Positions 40,492 to 47,645 are shown, counted from the stretch's first letter. The stretch is 48,909 nucleotides of DNA from an uncultured Sutterella sp. (GCA_934249275.1 CAKQKT010000003.1:1-48909); one strand, 5' to 3'. Made by a program: numbers and translations. The notes: generated by a model from the sequence alone, not told the origin.

Positions 40492-41932
40492 GTTCATTCC
40501 TCGCCCCTATCAAAGGATGATCGTCAACCACATCCTCTCTCGTGAGCGCTCAGCCGTATGGGCCGGCATGGGCTTAGGGAAGACCAGCTCGACGCTCTTC
40601 GCCGTCAACCTTCTTCAGTCGGTAGACGGCGTAGGCCCTGCGCTGATCCTTGCCCCTGTCCGAGTCGCCGCCGCTACGTGGCCCGACGAAGTTGAGAAGT
40701 GGGAGGACTTCTCGCATATGCGTGTCTCCGTCATGATTGGCAACAAGGCCGCGCGACGCAAGGCGCTCAAGACGCCTGCCGACATCTACTGCATGAGCTA
40801 CGAGAACATCCCTTGGCTGATCGACGAGCTCAACGGCGCATGGCCGTTCGACATCATCGTTGCCGACGAAGCCACACGCATCAAGAGCTATCGCACCCGC
40901 TCCGGCGGCTCTCGTGCCAAGGCTCTCGGCACCGTCGCATGGCGCTCCAAGTTCTTCATCGAGCTGACGGGCACCCCTGCTTCCAACGGCTTGATGGATC
41001 TCTGGGGACAGTTCTGGTTCTTGGACAAAGGCGAGCGACTAGGCCGAAGCATGCGCCAGTATCAGGAGGTCTACTTCCGCCCGATCCGAGTCGGCGCCAA
41101 TGCGTTTGCAGTCAAGTACGAGCCCCGAGACTTCGCAGAAGAAGCGATTCTCAAGAAGACTCAGGACGTAGCGCTCAAGCTGAACGCGGAGGACTGGTTC
41201 AACATCGAGAAGCCGATTGTCTCGACCGTGGAAGTAAGTCTTCCGCCCGAGGTGATGAAGGTCTACAAGAGCATGGAACGAAACCTCTATGCGGAGCTTG
41301 GCGACATGGTGCTTGAGACTCCGAATGCCGCGACAAAGACCTCCGTGTGCTTGCAGATCGCTGGGGGCTTCGTCTATCAGTGCGAGGAGACAAGGACGCC
41401 CGACTTCGCGGCACTCGACGACGAGCCCGAGCATTCGATCGGCGTCAGCATCCACGGTGACGGGCTTCGCCCCTACTACTGTCTGCATAGCGAGAAGATC
41501 TCCGCGCTTCGATCCATCGTCGAAGAAACGAACGGCCCGATCCTCGTCACGTACCAGTTCAAGCACGAGGCACAGCAGATCCTTCGAGCGTTTCCGGGTG
41601 CGAAGTTCTTGGACAAGAACCCGAAGACGATCCACGCTTGGAACAAAGGGAAGATCCAAATGCTCCTTGCGCACCCCGCCTCATGCGGCCATGGCCTGAG
41701 CCTTCAGGACGGCGGGAACGTGCTGGTCTTCTACTCCACGGGGTGGAACTTGGAAGAGCATGAGCAAATCATCGAACGCATCGGGCCAACCAGACAAGCG
41801 CAGGCAGGACATCCGAGACCCGTCTTCGTTTACTACATCATCGCAAAAGACACCTTGGACGAGACCGTTCAAGAACGAATCAACACTAAGCGCAGTGTCC
41901 TCGACCTGCTTATGGAAAGGAGAAAACTATGA
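40484..41932 (+). CDS. SNF2-type DEAD/DEAH helicase
   Basis: A 482-aa product starting at 40,484 (MSRFIPRPYQRMIVNHIL) after AAAGG. Q-motif-like PRPYQ; motif I GMGLGKT (residues 28-34); motif Ia ILAPVRVAAATWPDEVEKW; motif II VADEATRIKS (near 127); motif III LTGTPASN; then AHPASCGHGLSLQDG and motif VI IIERIGPTRQAQ. It is a short phage SNF2-family ATPase that likely remodels or unwinds DNA in replication and recombination with VRR-NUC. Length fits the family. Confidence 0.92.
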   Translation: MSRFIPRPYQRMIVNHILSRERSAVWAGMGLGKTSSTLFAVNLLQSVDGVGPALILAPVRVAAATWPDEVEKWEDFSHMRVSVMIGNKAARRKALKTPADIYCMSYENIPWLIDELNGAWPFDIIVADEATRIKSYRTRSGGSRAKALGTVAWRSKFFIELTGTPASNGLMDLWGQFWFLDKGERLGRSMRQYQEVYFRPIRVGANAFAVKYEPRDFAEEAILKKTQDVALKLNAEDWFNIEKPIVSTVEVSLPPEVMKVYKSMERNLYAELGDMVLETPNAATKTSVCLQIAGGFVYQCEETRTPDFAALDDEPEHSIGVSIHGDGLRPYYCLHSEKISALRSIVEETNGPILVTYQFKHEAQQILRAFPGAKFLDKNPKTIHAWNKGKIQMLLAHPASCGHGLSLQDGGNVLVFYSTGWNLEEHEQIIERIGPTRQAQAGHPRPVFVYYIIAKDTLDETVQERINTKRSVLDLLMERRKL

Positions 41933-42132
41933 AGCCGCAAGAACTGATGACGGCCAAGCAAGTGCAGGCCTACGTGGGATGCGCCTACAACACCTTGAAG
42001 AAAGCCGTGCGAGAAGGCCGTTTCCCCGCGCCTGCACAGATTCTCGGTCGTCAACGCTGGCGCAAGACGGACGTGGACGAATACCTTGAAAAGGCGTTCA
42101 GTCGATCTCAGTCCCGTCGAGTGGGTGCATGA
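41929..42132 (+). CDS. AlpA/MerR-type HTH protein, possible excisionase
   Basis: A 67-aa basic product with AAAGGAG upstream and ATGA overlap with the helicase gene. It matches the HTH_17/AlpA pattern: LMTAKQVQAYVGCAYNTLKKAVREGRFPAP, then RWRKTDVDEYLEKAF. Such proteins serve as excisionases or small activators. As the last gene of the early operon it could be the Xis partner of the integrase or a late activator. Its stop codon lies inside motif copy 5 (GTG GGT GCA TGA). Confidence 0.75.
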   Translation: MKPQELMTAKQVQAYVGCAYNTLKKAVREGRFPAPAQILGRQRWRKTDVDEYLEKAFSRSQSRRVGA

Positions 42133-42136
42133 GAGC
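42122..42136 (+). repeat. Late intergenic motif copy 5 (TGGGTGCATGAGAGC)
   Basis: The only plus-strand copy. It overlaps the end of the AlpA-like gene and precedes the late plus-strand genes, as the other copies precede late minus-strand genes. The 15-mer is identical to copies 1 and 3. Confidence 0.8.
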
Positions 42137-42157
42137 AAGCCCATAGGTCAGACTAGC

Positions 42158-42205
42158 AATGCGCGAGGAATACAGGCAATTCTGGCCGACACTTCGCGCA
42201 TTTTG
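42158..42205 (+). terminator. Terminator-like hairpin after the early operon
   Basis: AATGCGCGA and TCGCGCATT form a perfect 9-bp stem with a 27-nt loop, followed by TTG. The short T-run makes termination uncertain. It lies 15-85 nt after motif copy 5, as hairpins also follow copies 2 and 4. Confidence 0.5.
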
Positions 42206-42219
42206 TAGGAGGATTCGCT

Positions 42220-42813
42220 ATGGGTGAATTCGCTAGTAAGGGGGTCGCAGGAAGCGGCCTTGGACTCGGTATCGCCGGTACTGCTTTGGGGCTTCTCAAC
42301 GCCAACGGAAACGGTGGCGGCCTTCTTGGCGGGCTGTTGGGCGGCGGTTGTCAGAACGCTCAGATGGGCCAGGCGCTTAACGCTCTCGCCGAAAAGGACG
42401 CAAAGATCGCGGAACTGACGGCCATGCGCTACAGCGACAATCAGGATGCTGCAGTCTACAAGCAGACGCTTGCTGACAACAAGACGCTTCGTGACGAAAT
42501 GTATGCCTACATCACGCCGATTGCTCAGGAATCCGCGGCCAACCGCGAGCGCGTGGCAGTTCTTGAAGCACAGCAGAAGTGCGAAGCTGAAAAGGCTCAG
42601 CTGCGCGAACAGATCATCACGCAGAAGATTGATCGCGTGGCATCCGATTGCGCCTGCGGTCTCAGCAACCTTTCGGCTGAGGTTGGCTCCATCAGAGCTC
42701 GTGTCAACGCCATCACGAAGGAGGTTGTGCCGATCGGTGCAATCTGTCCGCAGCCGATGCCGCGCTACAACGAGTGGAAGAGTCCTGACGCGGCACAGGC
42801 AACGGGTCAGTAA
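42220..42813 (+). CDS. Gly-rich/coiled-coil late phage protein
   Basis: A 197-aa product with GTAGGAGG 7 nt upstream. Residues 8-45 are Gly/Leu/Ala rich (GVAGSGLGLGIAGTALGLLN, GGLLGGLLGGGCQ). Residues 50-125 form a Lys/Glu/Ala coiled coil. A Cys-rich piece follows (VASDCACGLSNLS), then a helical repeat and a Pro-rich end. I recognise the general layout from prophages of gut and soil Proteobacteria but know no function. Its place before the lysis genes suggests a late, possibly virion-associated protein. Confidence 0.65.
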   Translation: MGEFASKGVAGSGLGLGIAGTALGLLNANGNGGGLLGGLLGGGCQNAQMGQALNALAEKDAKIAELTAMRYSDNQDAAVYKQTLADNKTLRDEMYAYITPIAQESAANRERVAVLEAQQKCEAEKAQLREQIITQKIDRVASDCACGLSNLSAEVGSIRARVNAITKEVVPIGAICPQPMPRYNEWKSPDAAQATGQ

Positions 42814-42830
42814 CCAGTAGGAGCGCGTAG

Positions 42831-43169
42831 ATGTTCGTTGAAACCAGTCACATTCCGACGATTGTTTCGGAATTTGTCACCACCGTGGTGATGCCCAAGG
42901 CACCTACGGGTCTCATGAAGTTCGGCATCGGATTCGTCTCGCCTTATATCCGTGATGCCGTAGCGGCTCGCGTCGATCAGTACATGCCGACGCTCAAGAT
43001 GCTCGGAATCGTGACGGATGAGAGCAAGATAGATCTGGACCGTGCAACCGCGGCCGCCAACACTGCGCTTGAGAAAGCCGGCGGTAAGGTGGAGCTTAGC
43101 GGCTACATCATGGACAAGGCGGACATCGACGCGCTTCTTGAGATCGCAAATAAATACGCGATCGATTGA
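42831..43169 (+). CDS. Late phage protein of unknown function
   Basis: A 112-aa product with TAGGAG 7 nt upstream. An N-terminal ETSHIPTIVSEFVTTVVMPKAPTGLMKFGIGF segment (in part) is mildly hydrophobic and may contact membrane. The rest is helical with an EKAGGKVELSGYIMDKADIDALLEIANKY end. Not recognised. It lies 17 nt after the Gly-rich protein gene and is likely cotranscribed. Confidence 0.6.
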   Translation: MFVETSHIPTIVSEFVTTVVMPKAPTGLMKFGIGFVSPYIRDAVAARVDQYMPTLKMLGIVTDESKIDLDRATAAANTALEKAGGKVELSGYIMDKADIDALLEIANKYAID

Positions 43170-43179
43170 GGAGAACGCC

Positions 43180-43368
43180 ATGGATTTGAAAGACATGCGC
43201 AAGATGCAGGGCGAGCGAACCGAAGAAGAGCTTCTGGCAAGGATCGACAAGATCCTTGACGATGCCCGCGACGGGCACTACGACCTGACATCCACAAACA
43301 TTAAGGACCTCTGCGAAGCGTGGGAGTGCATCAAGCACATCCGAACGGTTCTCGCAATGGATCACTAA
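43180..43368 (+). CDS. Small helical late protein
   Basis: A 62-aa product starting at 43,180 (MDLKDMRKMQGERTEEELLAR) with GAGGAG 6 nt upstream; longer in-frame sequence upstream lies in the previous gene. It is Glu/Asp/Lys rich and all helical. Not recognised. A strong terminator follows 7 nt after the stop, so it ends the three-gene unit from 42,220. Confidence 0.6.
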   Translation: MDLKDMRKMQGERTEEELLARIDKILDDARDGHYDLTSTNIKDLCEAWECIKHIRTVLAMDH

Positions 43369-43374
43369 CCACGC

Positions 43375-43405
43375 GGGGGACGATCCGTTCGTCCCCTTTT
43401 CTTTT
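43375..43405 (+). terminator. Rho-independent terminator before the lysis genes
   Basis: GGGGACGA-TCCGT-TCGTCCCC (8-bp perfect stem) is followed by TTTTCTTTT. It ends just before the holin start, so lysis gene expression needs readthrough or a promoter close by. Confidence 0.88.
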
Positions 43406-43410
43406 ACTTC

Positions 43411-43914
43411 ATGCTGACAACCTTGCAAAATTTCATCCCTCAAGGAGCGGAGAGAGTCATGATGACCGCAGGCGGTGTGCTGGGCGGCGCCCTGTCATTC
43501 GCCTTCGGTGATGTCGGACCGTTGCTCTGGTGGCTTGTCATTTTCACGTCGACAGACTTCTTCTTAGGCACAGGAGTTGCCATACTGCAAGGCAAGTGGT
43601 CAAGCCACAAGAATTATTTGGGCGTCCTGAAGAAGGCATTGATGTTCGCCATCGTGGCACTCGCGCACGGGCTCGATGAAGTCTTTGCGCCCGTCATCCA
43701 TTTTCAAATCTTTCAGAGCATTACTATCTGCGCCTATGCCGCAGGCGAGTTCGGCTCAATCATCGAGACCCTGGAGCGCGGAGGTCTTGGCGGCGCAGTT
43801 CCGCCGGTACTCCGTCGAATCGTCAGCACCCTCAACGAACGAATTGAAGCGAGCGCCGAAGAAGAGTTGGCGAAGCGCGGATTAACCGTAGAAAAGGAAA
43901 AAGACCATGACTGA
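43411..43914 (+). CDS. Phage holin, family 4-like
   Basis: A 167-aa product. Hydrophobic segments lie near residues 17-35 (MMTAGGVLGGALSFAFGD), 38-58 (LLWWLVIFTSTDFFLGTGVAIL), 75-90 and 96-115 (IHFQIFQSITICAYAAGEF). The features FTSTDFFLGTGVAILQGKWSS and a basic/acidic C-terminus match the holin_4 (toxin secretion/phage lysis) family. It permeabilises the inner membrane and releases endolysin. Its RBS (AAGGAG, 43,442-43,447) lies inside the frame, so a start at the ATG at 43,459 or 43,462 is also possible. Confidence 0.8.
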   Translation: MLTTLQNFIPQGAERVMMTAGGVLGGALSFAFGDVGPLLWWLVIFTSTDFFLGTGVAILQGKWSSHKNYLGVLKKALMFAIVALAHGLDEVFAPVIHFQIFQSITICAYAAGEFGSIIETLERGGLGGAVPPVLRRIVSTLNERIEASAEEELAKRGLTVEKEKDHD

Positions 43915-44371
43915 AACGAGACCTCTTGCGGCTTGGCCTGTCGAACTGGCTGCCGACTTCATTGAACAATGGGAAGGCTTCGGCGAGACTGCGTACCGTT
44001 GCCCCGCAGGCGTGCTTACCATCGGCTTCGGTCACACCGGATCCGACGTGAAGGAAGGACAGATCGTGACGTACAAGGAGGCCTACGACATGCTCCTTGA
44101 AGATCTCAAGCGCTACGCATCGGGGCTCGCAGCATGGGTCAATGTGAAGGTAACGGAGGGGCAGTACGTGGCACTGCTCTCACTCGCCTACAACGTAGGA
44201 GTTGACGGCGTGGTGCATAAATGTCCTAAGCTTCTTCGCGCTGTGAACACTGAGGATATTGACGAGGCCGCCCGCCAGTTTCTTGACGTGAACAAGGTTA
44301 ACGGCAAGGAGCTTCCCGGCTTGACGAAGCGTCGCCGTGCTGAGGCAAAACTTTTTCTTGGAGAAGAATGA
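43907..44371 (+). CDS. GH24 endolysin (lysozyme)
   Basis: A 154-aa product. The catalytic triad E-C-T of P22-type lysozymes is seen: E23 in QWEGFGETAY, C32 and T38 in RCPAGVLTIGFGHT. Further family features are ALLSLAYNVGVDG and LPGLTKRRRAEAKLFL. There is no signal or SAR segment, so export depends on the holin encoded just upstream (8-nt overlap). It cleaves the glycan strands of peptidoglycan. Confidence 0.93.
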   Translation: MTETRPLAAWPVELAADFIEQWEGFGETAYRCPAGVLTIGFGHTGSDVKEGQIVTYKEAYDMLLEDLKRYASGLAAWVNVKVTEGQYVALLSLAYNVGVDGVVHKCPKLLRAVNTEDIDEAARQFLDVNKVNGKELPGLTKRRRAEAKLFLGEE

Positions 44372-44586
44372 TGGGTTGGAAGAAACGATTGATCAAGGAA
44401 AGGGATGAGCTGCAGAGCCGTCTCGATCGACTGTCCGTTTTCATCGTTGGGTTTAGCTTCGCCAAGCTGGATCAGCGCACGAAGTCCCTGCTTCGTATTC
44501 AGCAGGGGTTGATGCAGGACTATCTCGCAGTCCTGAACATGAGACTGGAGCGGCTTGAAGCCATCGAGGGTCTAAATGAAGGTTGA
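44368..44586 (+). CDS. Small coiled-coil protein (crAss001_48-like)
   Basis: A 72-aa helical product: WKKRLIKERDELQSRLDRLSVFI, a short loop with SFAKLDQRTKSLLR, then QQGLMQDYLAVLNMRLERLEAI. The two-helix hairpin pattern matches the widespread crAss001_48-related phage proteins, whose function is unknown. It overlaps the endolysin gene by 4 nt and the Rz-like gene by 11 nt, so it belongs to the lysis operon. Confidence 0.75.
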   Translation: MMGWKKRLIKERDELQSRLDRLSVFIVGFSFAKLDQRTKSLLRIQQGLMQDYLAVLNMRLERLEAIEGLNEG

Positions 44587-45013
44587 AGCCATCACCGTCA
44601 TCCTTGTAGCCTGTGCATTCTTCACGGGCTACCAGCTGGCGGCGTCCTCGTACGGTGAGGACATTGCAGAACTGCGGGCGGACTATGCCGCTCGCGCAGA
44701 AGCTCTAGGAGTAAAGCATCGTGAGAAAGAACAAGCGCAGTACCGTTCACTGGTTGAAGCGTGGGAGGAGCGCGACACAGCTCTTGCTCGCGTCGATGAT
44801 CTCTCTGTGGATGTTGACAGGGTGCGCAAGCAGGCCGACGCCTACCGCCGTCGACTGTCCGAAGTCTCCGACAATCCCTGCCAGCCTTGCCAAGTCGAGC
44901 TTGCCCGATGCGCAGGCCTGCTCGAACGAGGTGCGGAAGTGGCTGGCCGATGTGGAGACCTGGCTCAGCGGATTGCAGTAGACAAAGATGCCGCAGTCTC
45001 CGTGGTAAAATAG
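44576..45013 (+). CDS. Rz-like inner-membrane spanin
   Basis: A 145-aa product. Residues 4-24 (EAITVILVACAFFTGYQLAAS) form an N-terminal membrane anchor. A long periplasmic coiled coil follows (ELRADYAARAEALGVKHREKEQAQYRSLVEAW, in part). The Cys-rich C-terminus (NPCQPCQVELARC) may link subunits. This is the i-spanin layout: it joins the Rz1 lipoprotein encoded inside the same gene and fuses inner and outer membranes at lysis. Confidence 0.85.
   Translation: MKVEAITVILVACAFFTGYQLAASSYGEDIAELRADYAARAEALGVKHREKEQAQYRSLVEAWEERDTALARVDDLSVDVDRVRKQADAYRRRLSEVSDNPCQPCQVELARCAGLLERGAEVAGRCGDLAQRIAVDKDAAVSVVK
44721..44981 (+). CDS. Rz1-like outer-membrane lipoprotein nested in Rz
   Basis: An 86-aa product in the +1 frame inside the Rz-like gene. 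A GTG start at 44,721 has AGGAG 9 nt upstream. The N-terminus is Lys/Arg rich (MRKNKRSTVHWLKRGR), then LLLASMISLWMLTGC with an LTGC lipobox (Cys35), then a Pro/Thr-rich mature part (ASRPTPTAVDCPKSPTIP). An ATG at 44,796 would give a shorter signal. Nested Rz/Rz1 pairs are well known, so the call is strong. Confidence 0.85.
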   Translation: MRKNKRSTVHWLKRGRSATQLLLASMISLWMLTGCASRPTPTAVDCPKSPTIPASLAKSSLPDAQACSNEVRKWLADVETWLSGLQ

Positions 45014-45048
45014 TTTCGATGAGAACTTCCTTCATTTCGAGCAAGACA

Positions 45049-45087
45049 ACGCCCCGATTGCCGGTAAAGCAACGGGGCGTTTTCTTT
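45049..45087 (+). terminator. Terminator after the lysis operon
   Basis: ACGCCCCG and CGGGGCGT form an 8-bp perfect stem with a 16-nt loop, followed by TTTCTTTG. Confidence 0.85.
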
Positions 45088-45129
45088 GCAGCTGTAGTAA
45101 TATGTCTATAGCAACATGGGATTTGCTAC

Positions 45130-45140
45130 GTTGGGTTGAC
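45130..45140 (+). repeat. Direct repeat GTTGGGTTGAC, left of int (arm-site candidate)
   Basis: The same 11-mer occurs at 46,380-46,390 in the same orientation; with the next four bases the two match at 14 of 15 positions (GTTGGGTTGACNTTG). The pair flanks the integrase gene and may be integrase arm-binding sites. Confidence 0.45.
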
Positions 45141-45154
45141 CTTGAGTCTCTATG

Positions 45155-45186
45155 CCCCCGGGAAGAAATTCTCGGGGGATTTTTTA
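45155..45186. terminator. Terminator between lysis operon and integrase
   Basis: CCCCCGGGAA-GAAA-TTCTCGGGGG, an imperfect 10-bp stem, is followed on the plus strand by ATTTTTTA. It overlaps the end of the convergent integrase gene. Confidence 0.85.
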
Positions 45187-46365
45187 TGCGTTAGGGAGAA
45201 GGAAGTCTGCCCACTCCTGCATGAGAACTCGTCTCTGCTCAAGGAGATCGTCTCGCTGGTAGGCTTGGAAAACGGTGTTGCCTACAGCGTGCATCAACTG
45301 CTTCTCGCTCACGAGGAAGTTCTTTTCGTTCTTCGCGCACCAGTCGGAGAAGGTGGAGCGCATGCCATGGAGCGTCATGTCGTCTCGACCGCTTGCCCGC
45401 TTGACCGCGCGAAGAACCGTGCAAGAGTAAACGGCCGCTTTGCCCTTCCCCTGAAAGATATAGTCCCCGCTCGTATCGAGGCGCTCAAGCAGGCGTAGGA
45501 GTTGACGCGACAGGGGCACCACATGGGGGTACGGCTTCTTGTCCTTGCGCCTTGCCTGAGGGACGGAGAAGGTCTTCTCGTTGAGGTCGATCTCCTCCCA
45601 ACGTCCGCCAAGATACTCGTTGGCTCGTCCGGCAGTAAGGGCGCCGAACACGATCGCCATTGCGCACACGGAGTCCTCCTTCCACAGGGCGCCTACGATT
45701 TCTCGCAAGGCCTCAGGAGTCATGGCCACATGATGCTCGACAGGCATGGAGCGACGAACAAGCCCCATAGGAGGAAGCGACGCATCGAGGCATCCCTTCC
45801 ATTCGGCAGGGTTCGACTGGATGAGGCCTTCCCCCTTGGCAACGTTGAGGATGCCGTAAAGGCGCATGCGTAAGTCTTGTCCGCGACGGGGCTTCGTCGT
45901 CCAGTATTGACGCAGGAAGGCCGCCACGTCGTCGCGGTGGATCGAGTCCAGTCGCTGCTTGCCGAAAGCTTCTTTAAGGATGCCGACGTCACTGCGCCAT
46001 GCGGACTCCGTAGTTCGTCCGGTGAAACTGCGCAGATACAGGATCTTCTCGAAGGCACGGTCAGCGTACTCACCGAACGTCGGCATGGACGCCTTCACCT
46101 CAGCCGCCTTCTTCTCCGCCTTCTCCTGAGCAATCTGATCCTTGGGGTCGATGCCCTGTGCTACCAGTGCCTTGAGAGGAGCAACCTTGGCGAGGACAGC
46201 AGAGAGCGGCTGGTCGGCAGAGCCAAGGCCAAGCTCTCGACGCTTGCCGTTGAGCTGGTACTTGTAGAGCCACGAGCGGCTATGGTCTGTGACGCGCAGA
46301 TACACGCCACGCTCATAGCAATGGATGCCGATCGGCAGGGTCGGGATGGACTTCACATTGAACAT
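45184..46365 (-). CDS. int: Tyrosine integrase, P4 type
   Basis: A 393-aa product starting at 46,365 (MFNVKSIPTLPIGIH). The N-terminal 90 residues are the arm-binding DUF4102-like domain (GVYLRVTDHSRSWLYKYQLNGKRRELGLGS). A SAM-like core-binding domain spans about 95-200. The catalytic residues are R247 (TAGRANEY), H333 and R336 (LHGMRSTF), H359 (MHAVGN) and Y369 (FQAYQR). It integrates and excises the prophage at a site inside a LysE/LeuE-type gene rather than a tRNA gene. Transcription is leftward, convergent with the lysis genes. A longer in-frame start at 46,443 lacks an RBS. Confidence 0.93.
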   Translation of the reverse strand: MFNVKSIPTLPIGIHCYERGVYLRVTDHSRSWLYKYQLNGKRRELGLGSADQPLSAVLAKVAPLKALVAQGIDPKDQIAQEKAEKKAAEVKASMPTFGEYADRAFEKILYLRSFTGRTTESAWRSDVGILKEAFGKQRLDSIHRDDVAAFLRQYWTTKPRRGQDLRMRLYGILNVAKGEGLIQSNPAEWKGCLDASLPPMGLVRRSMPVEHHVAMTPEALREIVGALWKEDSVCAMAIVFGALTAGRANEYLGGRWEEIDLNEKTFSVPQARRKDKKPYPHVVPLSRQLLRLLERLDTSGDYIFQGKGKAAVYSCTVLRAVKRASGRDDMTLHGMRSTFSDWCAKNEKNFLVSEKQLMHAVGNTVFQAYQRDDLLEQRRVLMQEWADFLLPNA

Positions 46366-46379
46366 ACACTTCTCATACA

Positions 46380-46390
46380 GTTGGGTTGAC
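46380..46390 (+). repeat. Direct repeat GTTGGGTTGAC, right of int (arm-site candidate)
   Basis: The partner of the copy at 45,130-45,140. It lies in the leader of int, about 90 nt from the putative core dyad. Confidence 0.45.
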
Positions 46391-46454
46391 GTTGGATGCC
46401 GTGCGGTGATGCACTTTGAAACACAGCAAACTCGCAAGCGCATGAGTATGAGGC

Positions 46455-46500
46455 GTTTTGATCCGTTTTGACTTAGTGTAACACTAAGACTGCACCGCGC
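46455..46500. other. Putative attR (prophage-chromosome junction)
   Basis: Two GTTTTGA copies 10 nt apart (46,455-46,461 and 46,465-46,471) lead into CTTAGTG-TAA-CACTAAG (46,472-46,488), a perfect 7-bp dyad of the size bound by tyrosine recombinases. Immediately to the right the reading frame of the host exporter gene begins without a start (D-C-T-A-L-K-T). The attL partner is outside the window, so the crossover bases are not known. Confidence 0.6.
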
Positions 46501-47066
46501 TCAAGACGAGCATCGTCGACGGCCGCCGCGCGGGCTTTGCAGCCGCTGCCGGCGTCTTCACGGGCGACGCCGTTCTGGTCTTCCTCGCCTATCTCGGCAT
46601 TGCGGCCCTCGTGCTTGCGCATCCCGAAATCTTCTTCTGGCTCAAGATCCTCGGCGCAGCCTACCTCGCCTGGCTCGGCGCCAAGGCCCTTTACGCCACA
46701 TTCTTCGCCAAGAAGGCTGAAAAGAAGGAAGGCGAAGCCGAAGTGGTCGTCAAGAAGAGCCGCAGCCTCGTCAAGGTCTTCCGCAACGCGCTGGCCCTGA
46801 GCCTCACGAACCCGAAGTCGATCCTCTTCTACGTGTCCTTCTTCGTGCAGTTCATCGATCCGGCCTTTGACAATCCGGCGATCTCGTACTTCATCCTCGC
46901 CGTCATTCTCGAATGCTTCAGCATGTGCTGGATGACGCTTCTCATCACGGCCGGCGCCGACCTTCTGAAGTTCTTCGGCCGCCGCCCCTCCGTCGCCAAG
47001 CTCGGCAACACCGCTCTGGGCAGCATGTTCCTGCTCTTCGCCTCCAAGCTTGCGCTCGACGCCTAA
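46488..47066 (+). pseudogene. LysE/LeuE-family exporter gene, 5' end cut off by prophage
   Basis: An open frame of 192 codons begins at the junction without a start codon: DCTALKTSIVDGRRAGFAAAAGVFTGDAVLVFLAYLG (in part) matches the region right after the PGP motif of LysE/RhtB/LeuE exporters. It continues with the family features IFFWLKILGAAYLAWLGAKAL, NPKSILFYVSFFVQF and SMCWMTLLITAGADLL. About 20-30 N-terminal residues and the promoter are missing and presumably lie left of attL. Such proteins export amino acids. The gene would be restored if the prophage excised precisely. A terminator follows. Confidence 0.85.
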
Positions 47067-47106
47067 ATTCGAAGAAAGCAACTTCAGTACAGAAACAAGA
47101 CCTTCG

Positions 47107-47141
47107 GCCTTCGCTCTCCATCGGGAGCGAAGGCTTTTTTT
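47107..47141 (+). terminator. Terminator of the exporter gene
   Basis: GCCTTCGCTC and GAGCGAAGGC form a perfect 10-bp stem with an 8-nt loop, followed by TTTTTTT. Confidence 0.92.
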
Positions 47142-47237
47142 CGCACCCGAAGCAGACGGCGTTCCAAATTCGGGCAAAAAGAATGGCACCGCGGCTTCGG
47201 TTCCGGGTGCCTTTGCTTTTGGCGTAACGAGAACGCC

Positions 47238-47645
47238 TTACTTGGCGGGCGCCTTCTCGGCCTTCGCCTTGTCTTCGGATGCCTTGAGCGCGTCCTCGAT
47301 AGCCTTTCTCATGCTCGGCTCGTCCATGTAGCCCTGATGCCAGCCGAGCTCCTTGCCGTCCTTGTCGTAGAGGATCTGCGTGGGCACGGCGGCGATGCGG
47401 AAGTACGGCACGAGTTCGGGATATTCGGACGTGTTGAGCTCGCGAATGGCGGCGCGCCCTTCGAACTCCTGATCGAGCTTTTTGAGAGCGGGCTCCATCA
47501 TGCGGCAGGGCTGGCAGCCGTCTGCACTGAAGGTGACGAAGGTCACCATGCCGGGCTCGGGCACCTTGCCGGTAAGCCTGGCTTGAGCGGGCACGGCGAG
47601 CACGGCGGCGGCCGCAAAAGCGCCGATAAGAAGTCGAATGGTCAT
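47238..47645 (-). CDS. Exported thioredoxin-fold protein
   Basis: A 135-aa product starting at 47,645 (MTIRLLIGAFAAAAVLAVPAQA), with a clear signal peptide cleaved after AQA. The mature part has TFVTFSADGCQPCRMMEPALKKLDQEF (in part), with the CQPC redox motif, cis-Pro in AAVPTQILYD and GWHQGYMDEPSM. It is a periplasmic thioredoxin-like oxidoreductase or thiol-binding protein. The C-terminus is Lys/Ala rich. Host gene, divergent from the Sel1 gene. A longer in-frame extension upstream lacks coding character. Confidence 0.88.
   Translation of the reverse strand: MTIRLLIGAFAAAAVLAVPAQARLTGKVPEPGMVTFVTFSADGCQPCRMMEPALKKLDQEFEGRAAIRELNTSEYPELVPYFRIAAVPTQILYDKDGKELGWHQGYMDEPSMRKAIEDALKASEDKAKAEKAPAK

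Larger units (their letters stand above)
1..46487. mobile_element. Temperate podovirus-type prophage (left end outside window)
   Basis: The stretch carries a full virion set (terminase, portal, capsid, T7-type tail tubular proteins, tail fibre), a replication set (family A polymerase, primase-helicase, SSB-like protein), a repressor, a lysis cassette and a tyrosine integrase. Late structural genes lie on the minus strand; early and lysis genes lie on the plus strand. The right border is inferred near 46,488, where an inverted repeat meets an in-frame LysE/LeuE coding sequence that lacks its 5' end. The left border was not seen. No gene looks frameshifted, so the prophage could be functional, but this is inference. 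Confidence 0.95.
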
